A DNA stretch of 64,000 bases from Dyadobacter tibetensis Y620-1 (GTDB lineage Bacteria; Bacteroidota; Bacteroidia; Cytophagales; Spirosomataceae). Under the pieces are notes generated by a model that did no database searches, was not told the DNA's origin, and worked only from the letters and a program-made list of their open reading frames with translations. Numbering within the stretch: the stretch's first letter is position 1; each line of letters begins with the position of its first letter. The position numbers and the translations under genes are program-made. Of the stretch, positions 27,676 to 36,671 are shown one piece after another. The stretch lies in contig NZ_AZQN01000012.1 of assembly GCF_000566685.1 (NCBI RefSeq), forward strand, positions 1 to 64,000, read 5' to 3'.

Positions 27676-28236
27676 TTATTTCAGTTGTACTGACAGTTTC
27701 ACTCCACTCAATCTTTCTAATACTGACTTACCTTCTGGCCAGTCGCCCAAGCCTGATACTGCATTAAGATGTCCTTTTTCTCCTAGGTTTATCAGCTCAC
27801 TTCCCCATCTGCTAGCCATCTCTGTCGACCGTTCTAAACTGGCATACATGTCATTAGTGCTGGCAACCACTATCGATTTAAACGGCAATACTGCGCTTGG
27901 AATGGGTCTAAAGCCTTCTACAAAACTAAGGCGACGAGACAAGTCTGCATCTGCAGGGGCTACTAACATGGCTCCTTTGACAAACTCAGAGGAAAACTGC
28001 TGTGCCCAATGAGCCACTGTAATGCAGCCCATACTATGTGCCACCAGATAGACAGGCGCAGTCAAACGTGAAACTTCTTCCTGTAACCGCCCCACCCAGT
28101 CGACCATCACGGGCCAGTCCCAGTTGTCTTGTTCCACGCGTTTAAATAGATGGGGGTATTGTTGCTGCCATATACTCTGCCAATGCAGGGGGCCGGAAGA
28201 GGCCAGGCCAGGTATTACTAAAAAAGGTTGGGACAT
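27676..28236 (-). CDS. RBBP9/YdeN-family alpha/beta hydrolase
   Basis: This is a 186-residue cytoplasmic serine hydrolase of the small RBBP9/YdeN type. The opening FLVIPGLASSGPLHWQSIW, the nucleophile elbow AHSMGC with the catalytic Ser, and the late GEKGHLN carrying the catalytic His are all present at the expected places; the acid would be the Asp in STNDMY. Physiological substrates of the family are not established. No operon partner: gaps of more than 150 bp lie on both sides. Confidence 0.9.
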   Translation of the reverse strand: MSQPFLVIPGLASSGPLHWQSIWQQQYPHLFKRVEQDNWDWPVMVDWVGRLQEEVSRLTAPVYLVAHSMGCITVAHWAQQFSSEFVKGAMLVAPADADLSRRLSFVEGFRPIPSAVLPFKSIVVASTNDMYASLERSTEMASRWGSELINLGEKGHLNAVSGLGDWPEGKSVLERLSGVKLSVQLK

Positions 28237-28346
28237 TGCAAAACAAATGCTAAGTTGGTACTAGAAGCCACGCTTCATCCTTCGATACCTAATTTAGACA
28301 AAGATTTCAATTATACCAGTATAGATCTTTGACAATGTAAACCACG

Positions 28347-28375
28347 AAAAAAAGCGGCCCCACAAAGAGCCGCTT
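28347..28375 (-). terminator. Intrinsic terminator of the FGE gene
   Basis: AAGCGGC (28352-28358) pairs with GCCGCTT (28369-28375). On the minus strand the stem is followed by a T run (complement of 28347-28353), 27 bp past the stop codon of 28402-29472. Confidence 0.85.
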
Positions 28376-28401
28376 ATAGTATTTGTACCCGATCCGATGG
28401 T

Positions 28402-29472
28402 TTATCGAGAAGCAACACAACGAAAACCCAGGTTATTGCTACCGCTGGTAACCTCTCCTTTTCCCCGGCTGCCTGCTTTATAACGAATGCAGTATTGATC
28501 GCTGCACAGAAAGGAGCCCCCTCTCTGCACCCGCTTCACGGCACCAGGCTCATCGGGATCGTAACTATCGGAAGGCCCCGTCGGATTTTCTTTAGGGCTC
28601 TTACTATAATAGTCGGGGCGATAAAAATCTTCACACCACTCCCAAACGTTTCCGTCCATGTCGTAAAGACCGTAGGCATTAGGCGGGAATGTCATCACAG
28701 GAGCCGCAGCGGCGTAGCCATCCTCTTTAGTATTATTATCTGGAAAACTACCTTGATAGATATTAGCCACCCATTTATTTCCCGGCTTTAGTTCATTACC
28801 CCAATAGTATGTTTGGTTGCCCTTTCCCCCCTGGGCTGCAAATTCCCATTCGGCTTCCGTTGGAAGTCTTTTTCCAGCCCAGCGCGCATAAGCGGCGGCA
28901 TCTTCATAAGAAATATGTATTACCGGATGATTTTCCCTGCCCTTAATGCTACTTCCGGCTCCTTCAGGATGTTGCCAGCTAGCGCCGGGCTCATAGGTCC
29001 ACCAGGCCAGCGGATTCTGGAGGCTTACTTTGGTAGCCGTAGGTGTAAAGACGGCAGATCCGGGCACAAGCTTGTCGGCCGGAACTCCTGGATAGTCAGC
29101 AGGATTTAGAGGACGCTCGGCGACAGTCTTGTATCCGGTGGCCTTTACAAATTCTGCATACTGAGCGTTAGTAACCTCATGCCGATCCATATAAAAATCA
29201 CTTACTACTACCTGATGCATGGGACGCGAGTCAGGAAACTCATCGGCACCCATCAGAAAACCTCCTCCTTTTATGAGCACCATGCCTGCAGTATCCAACT
29301 TCCCTGCTTCCACCTTCGTAGCACCGGCTATGGCAGCAGCACGAGATGGCATGCCCTGAGAAACGCATAATGCCAGACTGTCTGCAGTTTTCTGCTCGGC
29401 CGTTTGGCCCGACTGACAGCCACTCATTCCGGCAATTATTCCAGCCAGCAACCATACTCCACTATTTTTCAT
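28402..29472 (-). CDS. Formylglycine-generating enzyme (sulfatase maturase), lipoprotein
   Basis: The enzyme oxidises the active-site cysteine of sulfatases to formylglycine. The sulfatase-modifying-factor fold is visible from MVLIKGGGFLMGADE through FYMDRHEVTNAQYAEFV, RLPTEAEWEFAAQGG and YGLYDMDGNVWEWCEDFY to NLGFRCVAS. The decisive point is RVQRGGSFLCSDQYC: the C-x4-C pair matches the two catalytic cysteines of true FGE, which structural relatives such as GldK/GldJ lack. A lipoprotein signal (IAGMSGC) places it outside the cytoplasm, tethered to a membrane. The start at ATG 29470-29472 puts the signal first; another ATG lies 15 bp upstream. It is the only maturase in the window, next to one sulfatase and within reach of three more, all of the cysteine type. 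Confidence 0.92.
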   Translation of the reverse strand: MKNSGVWLLAGIIAGMSGCQSGQTAEQKTADSLALCVSQGMPSRAAAIAGATKVEAGKLDTAGMVLIKGGGFLMGADEFPDSRPMHQVVVSDFYMDRHEVTNAQYAEFVKATGYKTVAERPLNPADYPGVPADKLVPGSAVFTPTATKVSLQNPLAWWTYEPGASWQHPEGAGSSIKGRENHPVIHISYEDAAAYARWAGKRLPTEAEWEFAAQGGKGNQTYYWGNELKPGNKWVANIYQGSFPDNNTKEDGYAAAAPVMTFPPNAYGLYDMDGNVWEWCEDFYRPDYYSKSPKENPTGPSDSYDPDEPGAVKRVQRGGSFLCSDQYCIRYKAGSRGKGEVTSGSNNLGFRCVASR

Positions 29473-29659
29473 CTTTTGAATAAACATTTCACTTCAATTT
29501 AAACACTTCTCTCTGTCCTTATTCCGGCCTACAAAGTACGAATTTATACCTTTCTACTAACCTTCAGGACTGTTAACATTACCTAAGGCGATCTATCAAT
29601 ACTTAAATATGGTAAAAGGTTAAGTACACGCATGCAAAAGATATTAGGTATGTACCTAA

Positions 29660-29800
29660 GCATTTTCCAAGTTGTAGGCTTGACACGATAATTAAAGAGC
29701 CTTCGACAAGCTCAGGCTGACACGATATACTAAAAAGCCTTCGACAAGCTCAGGCTGACACGATATAGTAAGGAGCCTTCGACAAGCTCAGGCTGACAAT
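29660..29800. repeat. 38-bp tandem repeat, REP-like
   Basis: Three near-identical copies with the core AGCCTTCGACAAGCTCAGGC then TGACA repeat with a 38-bp period (GCC at 29699, 29737, 29775); a fourth, decayed copy precedes them. A diverged inverted copy (GTCTGTCGAAGC, up to about 29850) follows, so the region can fold into a large hairpin. It lies between the sulfatase and FGE genes, both on the minus strand. Confidence 0.8.
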
Positions 29801-29857
29801 TGTATGTGTCATGCTGATCACGCAGAGCGTAAGAGCGTCTGTCGAAGCACCACCAAA

Positions 29858-31405
29858 TCATGGTTTAGCCTTAGCAAGAATTTCCAGAGCCTCCTTATCT
29901 TTGTATTCCTGCATCAGCTTTTTTAACTTCTGCTTCAAATCGGCCGTAAGCTTTTCTGTTCCTTGCTTTCCATAAATATTGGAAACTTCGGTAGGATCTT
30001 CCTGCAGGTCATATAACTCCCAAGAATCTCCACCTTTATAGAAATACGCTAACTTATAACGATCGGTACGGATACCAAAGTGCGGATGAACCCTATGGGG
30101 TTGTGGATATTCGTAGTAATGGTAATATGCTTCTTTACGCCAGGGTGTTTTGGCACTAGTACCGCTTTGTAACAGGGGCAAAAACGATTTTCCTTGCATC
30201 TGTGCGGGTACTTTACCTCCTGCCAAATCGATGATCGAAGGAGCCCAGTCAATATTCAGCATCAGTTGGTCAATCGTAGTACCAGGCTTCACCACACCGG
30301 GATAACGGATCAAAAATGGTGTTTTCAGAGACTCTTCATAAATAAACCGTTTGTCAAACCAGCCATGTTCGCCCAGATAAAAACCCTGATCAGAGGCATA
30401 AATGACGATGGTATTTTCAGCCAGACCATTTTTATCTAAATAATCCAACAATTGACCGATGTTTCGATCCAGTGACTTGGCCGTGGAGAGGTAGTCATTC
30501 ATATAACGCTGGTATTTCCACTCGATAAGCTCCTTCCCTTTCCTGTCTTTGCTGTGATAATCGGCCGACACTTTATCGTAGTAAGCCTTAAACACCTTCT
30601 TTTGCTTGTCGTCAAAGCGGTTGTAAATCCAACTTTTTTGATAGTCAATATCGACTTTAAGATCCTCTTTGAGAAGCATGGTCTTATCGATAGTCATGTC
30701 CTGATGAGCGGCAGAATTCCTACCCGCATAGTTATCATAAAAATTATCGGGAAGGGGGAATTTCGTATCGTCAAAAGTTCCCAGGTCCTGGAGGTCGGGT
30801 AACCATTCGCGGTGGGTAGCCTTATGACCTACGATCATAAAAAAGGGTTTTTCTGTATCCCTCTTTTCTAAGAAATCGATAGAAAACTGTGTGATTAAGT
30901 CGGACACATAGCCTTTATATCGGGTGGTATCGTTAGGTTGGCTGATAAAGTCGGGGTTGTAGTAGTGTCCCTGTCCAGGCAGTACATTCCAATAATCGAA
31001 TCCAGCAGGCAGACTGTTGAGGTGCATCTTCCCAACCCAAGCCGTCTGATAACCCGTCTGTTGCAAAGTGCGCGAAAGAAGGGGTTGGGTGGTATCGAAT
31101 AATGTTCTATCATTCCTTTTATACCCATTCATATGGCTGTACTTACCTGTGAGTAAAGTAGCGCGGCTAGGGCCGCAAATAGAATTGGTGACTAGGGCAT
31201 TGGTAAACAGGGCACCTTCCTTAGCCAGTCTATCGATTCCGGGGGTGGTAGTGAGTTTGCTCCCATATGCACTGATGGCTTGGTAGGCATGATCATCCGA
31301 AAAAATGAAAATAATATTAGGCTTTTTCTTTTCCGACGACTGGGCATTGGAGCCAAAGGTAAACAATACCATTGCTGCTAGCAGGCAGAGCAATTTAGTT
31401 TTCAT
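29858..31405 (-). CDS. Exported sulfatase, family S1, cysteine type
   Basis: This 515-residue enzyme has a signal peptide (ending FGSNAQS) and the formylglycine motif SICGPSRATLLTGKYS. IIFIFSDDHAYQ near the start supplies the metal-binding Asp pair, and VIYASDQGFYLGEHGWFDKR is shared almost word for word with the sulfatase at 8061-9638, so the two are paralogues that probably hydrolyse similar sulfate esters. The FGE gene lies downstream on the same strand, separated by REP-like repeats, so co-transcription is possible but not obvious. The specific linkage cannot be read by eye. Confidence 0.95.
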   Translation of the reverse strand: MKTKLLCLLAAMVLFTFGSNAQSSEKKKPNIIFIFSDDHAYQAISAYGSKLTTTPGIDRLAKEGALFTNALVTNSICGPSRATLLTGKYSHMNGYKRNDRTLFDTTQPLLSRTLQQTGYQTAWVGKMHLNSLPAGFDYWNVLPGQGHYYNPDFISQPNDTTRYKGYVSDLITQFSIDFLEKRDTEKPFFMIVGHKATHREWLPDLQDLGTFDDTKFPLPDNFYDNYAGRNSAAHQDMTIDKTMLLKEDLKVDIDYQKSWIYNRFDDKQKKVFKAYYDKVSADYHSKDRKGKELIEWKYQRYMNDYLSTAKSLDRNIGQLLDYLDKNGLAENTIVIYASDQGFYLGEHGWFDKRFIYEESLKTPFLIRYPGVVKPGTTIDQLMLNIDWAPSIIDLAGGKVPAQMQGKSFLPLLQSGTSAKTPWRKEAYYHYYEYPQPHRVHPHFGIRTDRYKLAYFYKGGDSWELYDLQEDPTEVSNIYGKQGTEKLTADLKQKLKKLMQEYKDKEALEILAKAKP

Positions 31406-32206
31406 ATAATCAAAAATATAGTTAAGGATTAGTCGAGTTTTTCTACCAAAATCAAAATTACAAAATCAAGTTTATAAATAAGAAGCCAAATCAAGGCTTG
31501 GCTTACCTATTCTTATCTTTAGAAAATGTAAAATTAATATTGGTCGGAGATCTGATCACTGAAATAACGGATCAACCCATGTTTACTATCTAGTTTTTCC
31601 AGCAATACCACTGAACCATCAGAACTTATGCCCCCGCAAGAAAACTCTATTGAAATGGCTGCTTTTCCTCGATAGAAAATCGTATTTTTATTCCTCATAA
31701 ACAGGTGCGCTAAAAGCACTACTTTTTCCCCTAACTACCTTACAAGTAACGCATTAAACCAATCCATACAAATCTTTTACATCTGGTCTGAATTTTTCGG
31801 GTTAAACTAAACCGCATCGGCGGACCGTTTGAGTTACGAGGATTTCACTCGGACAGCCAACCAGGAAAAGAGACCCAAATAAGGATTGCCTTGATAGCAA
31901 ACCTGAAATTACGGTCATTCACTGGCAGGTCATACAAGCTGAAACCCTTACAGCCATGATACAAATGGCCAGATCAAACCTGAGATCCTTCATCAGGTTT
32001 ATGGATGTTCTTAGATGAAAAAATTGGCGTGGAGAGGGTAAGAAAATTGAAATAATCCAATCTAGCGGTGTTCCGTTAAATCTTTTTATCAAGTGAGAAG
32101 AGGTGTTTTTAAGAATTTAGAAAATCCCCCTTTAGTACGTCCTGGATGACCTTTTTAGAGCAAATTGTAATTTACCAATTTGACAGCGAAAAACTGTTAA
32201 GGGATT
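31406..32206. other. Intergenic region with a transposase relic
   Basis: About 800 bp. It holds an IS1380-type transposase fragment (31534-31719). The rest, including a short plus-strand open stretch near 31840-32020, matches nothing I recognise. It marks the downstream edge of the peptide-export cluster. Confidence 0.45.
31534..31719 (-). pseudogene. IS1380-family transposase, N-terminal fragment
   Basis: The 61-residue ORF contains ISIEFSCGGISSDGSVVLLE followed by KLDSKHGLIRYFSDQI. This is the recognisable N-terminal block of IS1380 transposases (GG.SSDGG..LL..LD...GL...). Full-length proteins have more than 400 residues; the frame stops after this block and the rest is absent. It is an insertion-sequence relic beside the peptide cluster. 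Confidence 0.65.
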
Positions 32207-33370
32207 TTACCCATTCTTAGGATTCAGCCAGTCATCTGCCTTGTCATAAATGAGTTGGTACAAGCTACGTCTGGCGATAACAAATTCAGCGCGAAGGCTC
32301 AGACCTTTCGTGAGCGCTACTTTGTATCCATTCTTCAATTGCAACTTTTTCTTCTGCAGCGAGCATTTCACTTTGAAGACGGGCTGATCCTGCAGGATCG
32401 TAAAATCCTGGGCGATATCGGTCACTTTACCCTTTACCATTCCCCACTCATTATAGTTAAATGTGTCCATCCGGAACAAAACATCCTGACCTTTTTTGAT
32501 CAGGCCTATATCCTGGGGAGAAACATAACATTCTGCTATAATCATGGAGTCGTCCGGCGAAATGATGCCCAGCGATTCCCCTGCTTGTATAAAGCTACCT
32601 GCATATTTTCCGGATATCTGCTGCATTGTACCGGCGACAGGCGCATTAACGACGTAATTTTTCCTTTGTTCGGTAAACTGCTTTTCTTCTGCAGAAAGCT
32701 GCTGCAGGTCTGCACGCTGACTGCTCAAATCAGATTGCCATTGCCCCTTTTGCTGACGAAAAGCGGATTCATACTGTGCAACCAACTGCGTATGTTCAAA
32801 TTCCTTACTGTCAAATTCACGCATGGCAATCACCTTTTCCTTGAAAAGTTTTCTATCGGCGTCCAGTTCCTTTTTAATCTTTTGCTGGTGAAACAGGTTC
32901 TCCTGCATTTTTGACTGGAAGGAAAAGAATTGTTGCGCATATAGCGAAGTTCCGAAAACGTGTTCCATGTACAAACCAGACTTATCAAGTTTGACCAATT
33001 TTTCCAGATCATGAATAAATGCGTTTTTTTGAACCTGCTGATCCCTATTTAGCTGTATCCGCGAAGATAATTCCTGAGAACTTATCTCGTACAGGACTTT
33101 TCCTTTACTGACCGATTGGTTCTCGCTTACCGACACATTCCGGATTACACCACTTACGAGGGATCGAAGCTCTGTTTTTTCGTTGGAAGTACGTAAACTA
33201 CCCCGGCTTTCTACCGAGATATCGATGTAAATAAAAGGAAGAGAGAATAAGGTGAGGATGATGGCAGCGACAGTAACTGCATAAATCCACTGGCTTCTGA
33301 CCGCCACGCCGGGCAGATACCCTTCTATGCTATTATCGAGCACATCGTCAGGAAAAAGTTGCTGCTGCAT
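32207..33370 (-). CDS. HlyD-family adaptor of the peptide exporter
   Basis: This 387-residue adaptor connects the ABC exporter encoded just upstream to an outer-membrane channel. One helix (about 30-50, IYAVTVAAIILTLFSLPFIY) is followed by a lipoyl half (SLVSGVIRNVSVSENQSVSKG), a long coiled coil (about 105-235), the second lipoyl half (VVNAPVAGTMQQISGKYAGS) and a beta-barrel with the YVSPQDIGLIKKGQDVLFR repeat. The ATG at 33368-33370 lies 13 bp after the stop of the exporter gene; the frame is open further upstream inside that gene, but those residues are not adaptor-like. It is the last gene of the cluster, and no TolC gene is present nearby. Confidence 0.92.
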   Translation of the reverse strand: MQQQLFPDDVLDNSIEGYLPGVAVRSQWIYAVTVAAIILTLFSLPFIYIDISVESRGSLRTSNEKTELRSLVSGVIRNVSVSENQSVSKGKVLYEISSQELSSRIQLNRDQQVQKNAFIHDLEKLVKLDKSGLYMEHVFGTSLYAQQFFSFQSKMQENLFHQQKIKKELDADRKLFKEKVIAMREFDSKEFEHTQLVAQYESAFRQQKGQWQSDLSSQRADLQQLSAEEKQFTEQRKNYVVNAPVAGTMQQISGKYAGSFIQAGESLGIISPDDSMIIAECYVSPQDIGLIKKGQDVLFRMDTFNYNEWGMVKGKVTDIAQDFTILQDQPVFKVKCSLQKKKLQLKNGYKVALTKGLSLRAEFVIARRSLYQLIYDKADDWLNPKNG

Positions 33371-33383
33371 AAATATTTTAGGG

Positions 33384-35597
33384 TTAAATGGAATGATTGG
33401 TTTCCGGCAACGCCGTATTACTTTGCTGACTCCACAACGATGCATATTGCCCCTTCTTTGCCAACAGCGTCAAATGTGTTCCTTTTTCGATCACCTTACC
33501 TTTATGTACAACAATGATTTCATCCGCTTCCCTTACCGTCGATAAACGATGCGCGATAAGTACGACTGTTTTTCCAATCGAACATAGCGACTTGATCGTA
33601 TCCTGCACACACTGCTCCGATATGGTGTCCAAAGACGAGGTGGCTTCGTCAAAAATAATAATCTCCGGCTCCCGATAGAGTGCTCTCAGAATGGCCAGCC
33701 GTTGCCGTTGTCCGCCGGAAAGATTATTCCCGTTCTCTGTTAATTCGGTGGCGTATCCGTTCGGCAATTCTTCAATAAACTCATGAATGCCCAGTTTACG
33801 GGCATAGTAAAGCATTTTCTTCATATCCGGTTCAAATTCACCTAAGGCAACGTTTTCCAATACCGATGCGGCAAACAGATGAATTTGCTGCGGGACTACA
33901 CCAACCAACTTACGTAAACTTTCAATGCTAAGATGTTGAATATCATTGTCACCGATCCTGATACGGCCATTTTTTAACGGATATAAGTTCTGCAGTAAGG
34001 AAATAAGTGTAGACTTCCCAGAGCCGCTTTCCCCCACGATGGCAGTAATTTTTCCTTTCTGCATCGTAAGACTTAAATTCTCGAAAACAAGGGCACGGGT
34101 GCCATACCGGAAAGTCACCTCTTCCAGATAGATATCTCCAATCATATCCGCTGTAAGCTCTATTTTATGTCCGGTTTTCTCCCGTTCCAGATCCATAATC
34201 TCGAAGAGCCTGTCGGCAGCAATCAATGCATCCTGAATCGTCTTGTTCGCCCCGATGAGCCTTCCGGCCGGGCCGGTAAAATAGCCGATTAAAGCGTAAA
34301 AGGAAAAAAGCTCCCCAGCCGTGAGTTCATTGGTTATAACAAAAGAAGTGCCAACCCAGAGCAGGACGATCGTAAATAGCTGTGAGATAAAACCACTGGC
34401 CGTACCAATGGACAGCGAAGACATAAAAGAGCTATAAATGGTGCGAAGCAGCTGTATAAACCGTGTTTCGGTTTTATAATTGGCGTAGCTTTCCATACCG
34501 AAACGCTTAATCGTAGCGGCCGCATTCAAAGATTCCACCAGCTGTGCTTCCAGTTCGGCAGCATTCTCCATGAGTTTACGCTGAAGACGTTTATTAATTC
34601 GGTTGGATATCCAATAAAAAAATACATAAAACGGAATGATGGCCAGCATAATCAACGCCAGTTTCCAGTAATAGGTAAACATCAGCATAAAGGAAAACAG
34701 CACAATGAACACGTTCACGACCAGATCTAGGACGGTCTCGTTGATAAAGGACCGAATTTTTACGGCGTCATTAACTCTGGAAATAATCTCTCCGACCCGC
34801 ATGGTGTCAAAAAATTGCTGGGGAAGCGTAAGCAAATGTTTGTAGTATCCCAAAATTAGCTGCGCATCAATCTGCTGACCAGTTTTGAAAACAAAAACTG
34901 TTTTTATTGTGCCCACTAGGGTTTGTAATACCAGGATCAGCAACATACCGACACTCAATAAACGTAACAAGTTCATGTTCGCTGAAGGCAGAACATGATC
35001 GGTTATTTTCTGGATATATATGGAGGTGGATAAACCCAGTAAAGTAGCTACGGCTGCACCAAATAATGCCTGAATCATGACACTTTTATGCGGCTTTACC
35101 AAAGCCCAGAAGCGGCGCAGTACGGAAACACGCTGGTCACCCCCCTTAAACTCATCAGAAGGAAGCAAGATCATCAATACACCCGTCCACAACTGTTTGA
35201 ATTCATCAATGGATTTTGTGTGGAACTTCCCATCACCCGGATCCATGTAGGTGACTTTCTTATCTTTTACACGATACAGCACCACATAATGGTGAAGGCC
35301 ACTGCCCGGACTCACAGCAACAGCCTGGGGGTCCTTCTTGATAATGATATGCGCAATAGCAGGCAATGGAATTTTAGAGATACTTTCGGCTGTTCCCTTT
35401 ACACCCTTGGCCTGAAAACCCAACTTTTGCGCAGCCTCAATAAGCCCAAGCATGTTAGTGCCCTTTTGATCCGTTCCGGCATACTGCCGCACACGGGCGA
35501 TTGGGAGGTGCAATTTATAGTGAGCCGCAACGGAAGTCAAACAGGCTGCTCCGCAGTCTGTAATATCGTGTTGTTTGATGCGTGTGTATGAATGCAA
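33384..35597 (-). CDS. Peptidase-containing ABC exporter (C39 protease, bacteriocin type)
   Basis: The 737-residue protein cleaves double-glycine leaders and exports the mature peptide. The C39 protease domain (1-135) is complete: IKQHDITDCGAACL with the catalytic Cys, LHHYVVLYRV with the His and YMDPGDGK with the Asp. Six helices (about 165-450) form the membrane domain. The ATPase has Walker A GESGSGKST, signature NLSGGQRQRLAILRAL and Walker B IIIFDEATSSLD. The two precursor genes at 36436-36896 lie upstream on the same strand, with the CPBP gene between, and the adaptor gene follows after 13 bp. It is the key evidence that this cluster makes secreted ribosomal peptides. Confidence 0.96.
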   Translation of the reverse strand: MHSYTRIKQHDITDCGAACLTSVAAHYKLHLPIARVRQYAGTDQKGTNMLGLIEAAQKLGFQAKGVKGTAESISKIPLPAIAHIIIKKDPQAVAVSPGSGLHHYVVLYRVKDKKVTYMDPGDGKFHTKSIDEFKQLWTGVLMILLPSDEFKGGDQRVSVLRRFWALVKPHKSVMIQALFGAAVATLLGLSTSIYIQKITDHVLPSANMNLLRLLSVGMLLILVLQTLVGTIKTVFVFKTGQQIDAQLILGYYKHLLTLPQQFFDTMRVGEIISRVNDAVKIRSFINETVLDLVVNVFIVLFSFMLMFTYYWKLALIMLAIIPFYVFFYWISNRINKRLQRKLMENAAELEAQLVESLNAAATIKRFGMESYANYKTETRFIQLLRTIYSSFMSSLSIGTASGFISQLFTIVLLWVGTSFVITNELTAGELFSFYALIGYFTGPAGRLIGANKTIQDALIAADRLFEIMDLEREKTGHKIELTADMIGDIYLEEVTFRYGTRALVFENLSLTMQKGKITAIVGESGSGKSTLISLLQNLYPLKNGRIRIGDNDIQHLSIESLRKLVGVVPQQIHLFAASVLENVALGEFEPDMKKMLYYARKLGIHEFIEELPNGYATELTENGNNLSGGQRQRLAILRALYREPEIIIFDEATSSLDTISEQCVQDTIKSLCSIGKTVVLIAHRLSTVREADEIIVVHKGKVIEKGTHLTLLAKKGQYASLWSQQSNTALPETNHSI

Positions 35598-35623
35598 AAT
35601 TTTAGGCGATAATTTAACCTTTT

Positions 35624-36364
35624 TTAAAATAAATCACTGAACCATTTGAAAATTTCAGGTGTTACGTTAATAGTAACATGCAAAAAAAAAGGAAGGAAGA
35701 AGGAATTATATTTAATAGCAAAAAAACTAAATACAATTCCATACATGAACTGAGGAAGAATATAAATAGGATATATATATAGATAAGACCAGTAAATCGG
35801 AGTGAAGTTCCCTAAGTGAATTAGTGAAAATACAATTATTAATATCCAGCATAAATAATTACTTCTTTTATCGGACTGAAAAAAATAGGTTTGCCCTTTA
35901 TATCTGCTATTTGAAAACAATATTATCGCCAAAATAACAAACAAAGCAATATTATACTGCAAAAAGGAGATATGTAGTTGAAAAAATTGCGGAAAAATAT
36001 ATTCAAGAATTATAGCAAAAATAATATATCTCAAAAATTTATTTTTTGTTATGAGGGGTAGTCTAAACATAATTTCTTCATTCAATGGTCCAATTATGCA
36101 GAGCTTCAAAAAACCGATAAAAGGGGAATTGCTTACTAAAAACTCCTTTCTCCCATTTGTAAGGTTTTTGCTTATAGAAAAACCAAATTTTGACCTTAAA
36201 AACATTTCAATTCCTGCGATGATCAAAACAATAATAAAGGTTGAGCAAAGGCAAAAAAAATAAGCGTTTTTTAATGAGAAAATTCGTTCTTTCAATCTTT
36301 GATTTTCCCCAATAGAGTAAAAAGAATACGGCTTTTTAAAAAACTCAAATATTTCCTGAATCAT
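35624..36364 (-). CDS. CPBP-family intramembrane metalloprotease (Abi)
   Basis: The 246-residue protein has about seven membrane helices and the three CPBP motifs: NEEIMFR (EExxxR), FSLIHLGN (FxxxH) and LHVTIN (HxxxN). These glutamates and histidines form the metal site in the Rce1/CPBP family. In bacteriocin loci such proteins give self-immunity or take part in peptide maturation. Here it lies between the precursor genes and the exporter, 26 bp before the exporter start. The gene is strikingly AT-rich compared with its neighbours, which hints at separate ancestry. Protease activity against the peptides is inference. Confidence 0.85.
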   Translation of the reverse strand: MIQEIFEFFKKPYSFYSIGENQRLKERIFSLKNAYFFCLCSTFIIVLIIAGIEMFLRSKFGFSISKNLTNGRKEFLVSNSPFIGFLKLCIIGPLNEEIMFRLPLITKNKFLRYIIFAIILEYIFPQFFQLHISFLQYNIALFVILAIILFSNSRYKGQTYFFQSDKRSNYLCWILIIVFSLIHLGNFTPIYWSYLYIYPIYILPQFMYGIVFSFFAIKYNSFFLPFFLHVTINVTPEIFKWFSDLF

Positions 36365-36435
36365 TTATTATGTTCCTTTTTAACAAGAGTGGATGCAAAA
36401 AATCACCCACACTTGTTAATAGATTAATTGAATCC

Positions 36436-36645
36436 TTATTTTATGTGATCTTTATATCCTGAACTAAACCCCGAACAGAAGGCATTCCAAGATTTAACTA
36501 TGCCTTCCAACAATTGGGCCGATCGGTGAGCTATTCCAGCTGCATCACCTGAACTTACTACTATTTCTCCACCTGAGATTATAAGTAAATCTTCCGAGTT
36601 CAAAATATCAGTCTCTTCTATATTGATATTTGCTAAATTCGTCAT
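36436..36645 (-). CDS. Candidate peptide precursor 1 with double-glycine leader
   Basis: The 69-residue ORF looks like a bacteriocin or RiPP precursor. Residues 1-26 are an acidic leader ending in SEDLLIISGG, the classic C39 cleavage site. The 43-residue core starts at Glu27 and is rich in Ser, Gly and Ala, with one Cys at 57 in SWNAFCSGFSSGYK. The motif SWNxFC is shared with precursor 2. The gene is 26 bp downstream of precursor 2 and 71 bp upstream of the CPBP gene, on the strand of the C39 exporter that would process it. No lanthipeptide, radical-SAM or cyclodehydratase enzyme lies nearby; the available tailoring enzymes are glycosyltransferases. Function as toxin or signal is unknown. Confidence 0.8.
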   Translation of the reverse strand: MTNLANINIEETDILNSEDLLIISGGEIVVSSGDAAGIAHRSAQLLEGIVKSWNAFCSGFSSGYKDHIK

Positions 36646-36671
36646 ATAAATATCATTTGGTTAAAAAGAAA

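Noticed and set aside
29660..29800. Regular repeats that might suggest a CRISPR array.
   Set aside because: Copies follow each other with a 38-bp period and nearly identical filler instead of unique spacers, and no cas gene is near.
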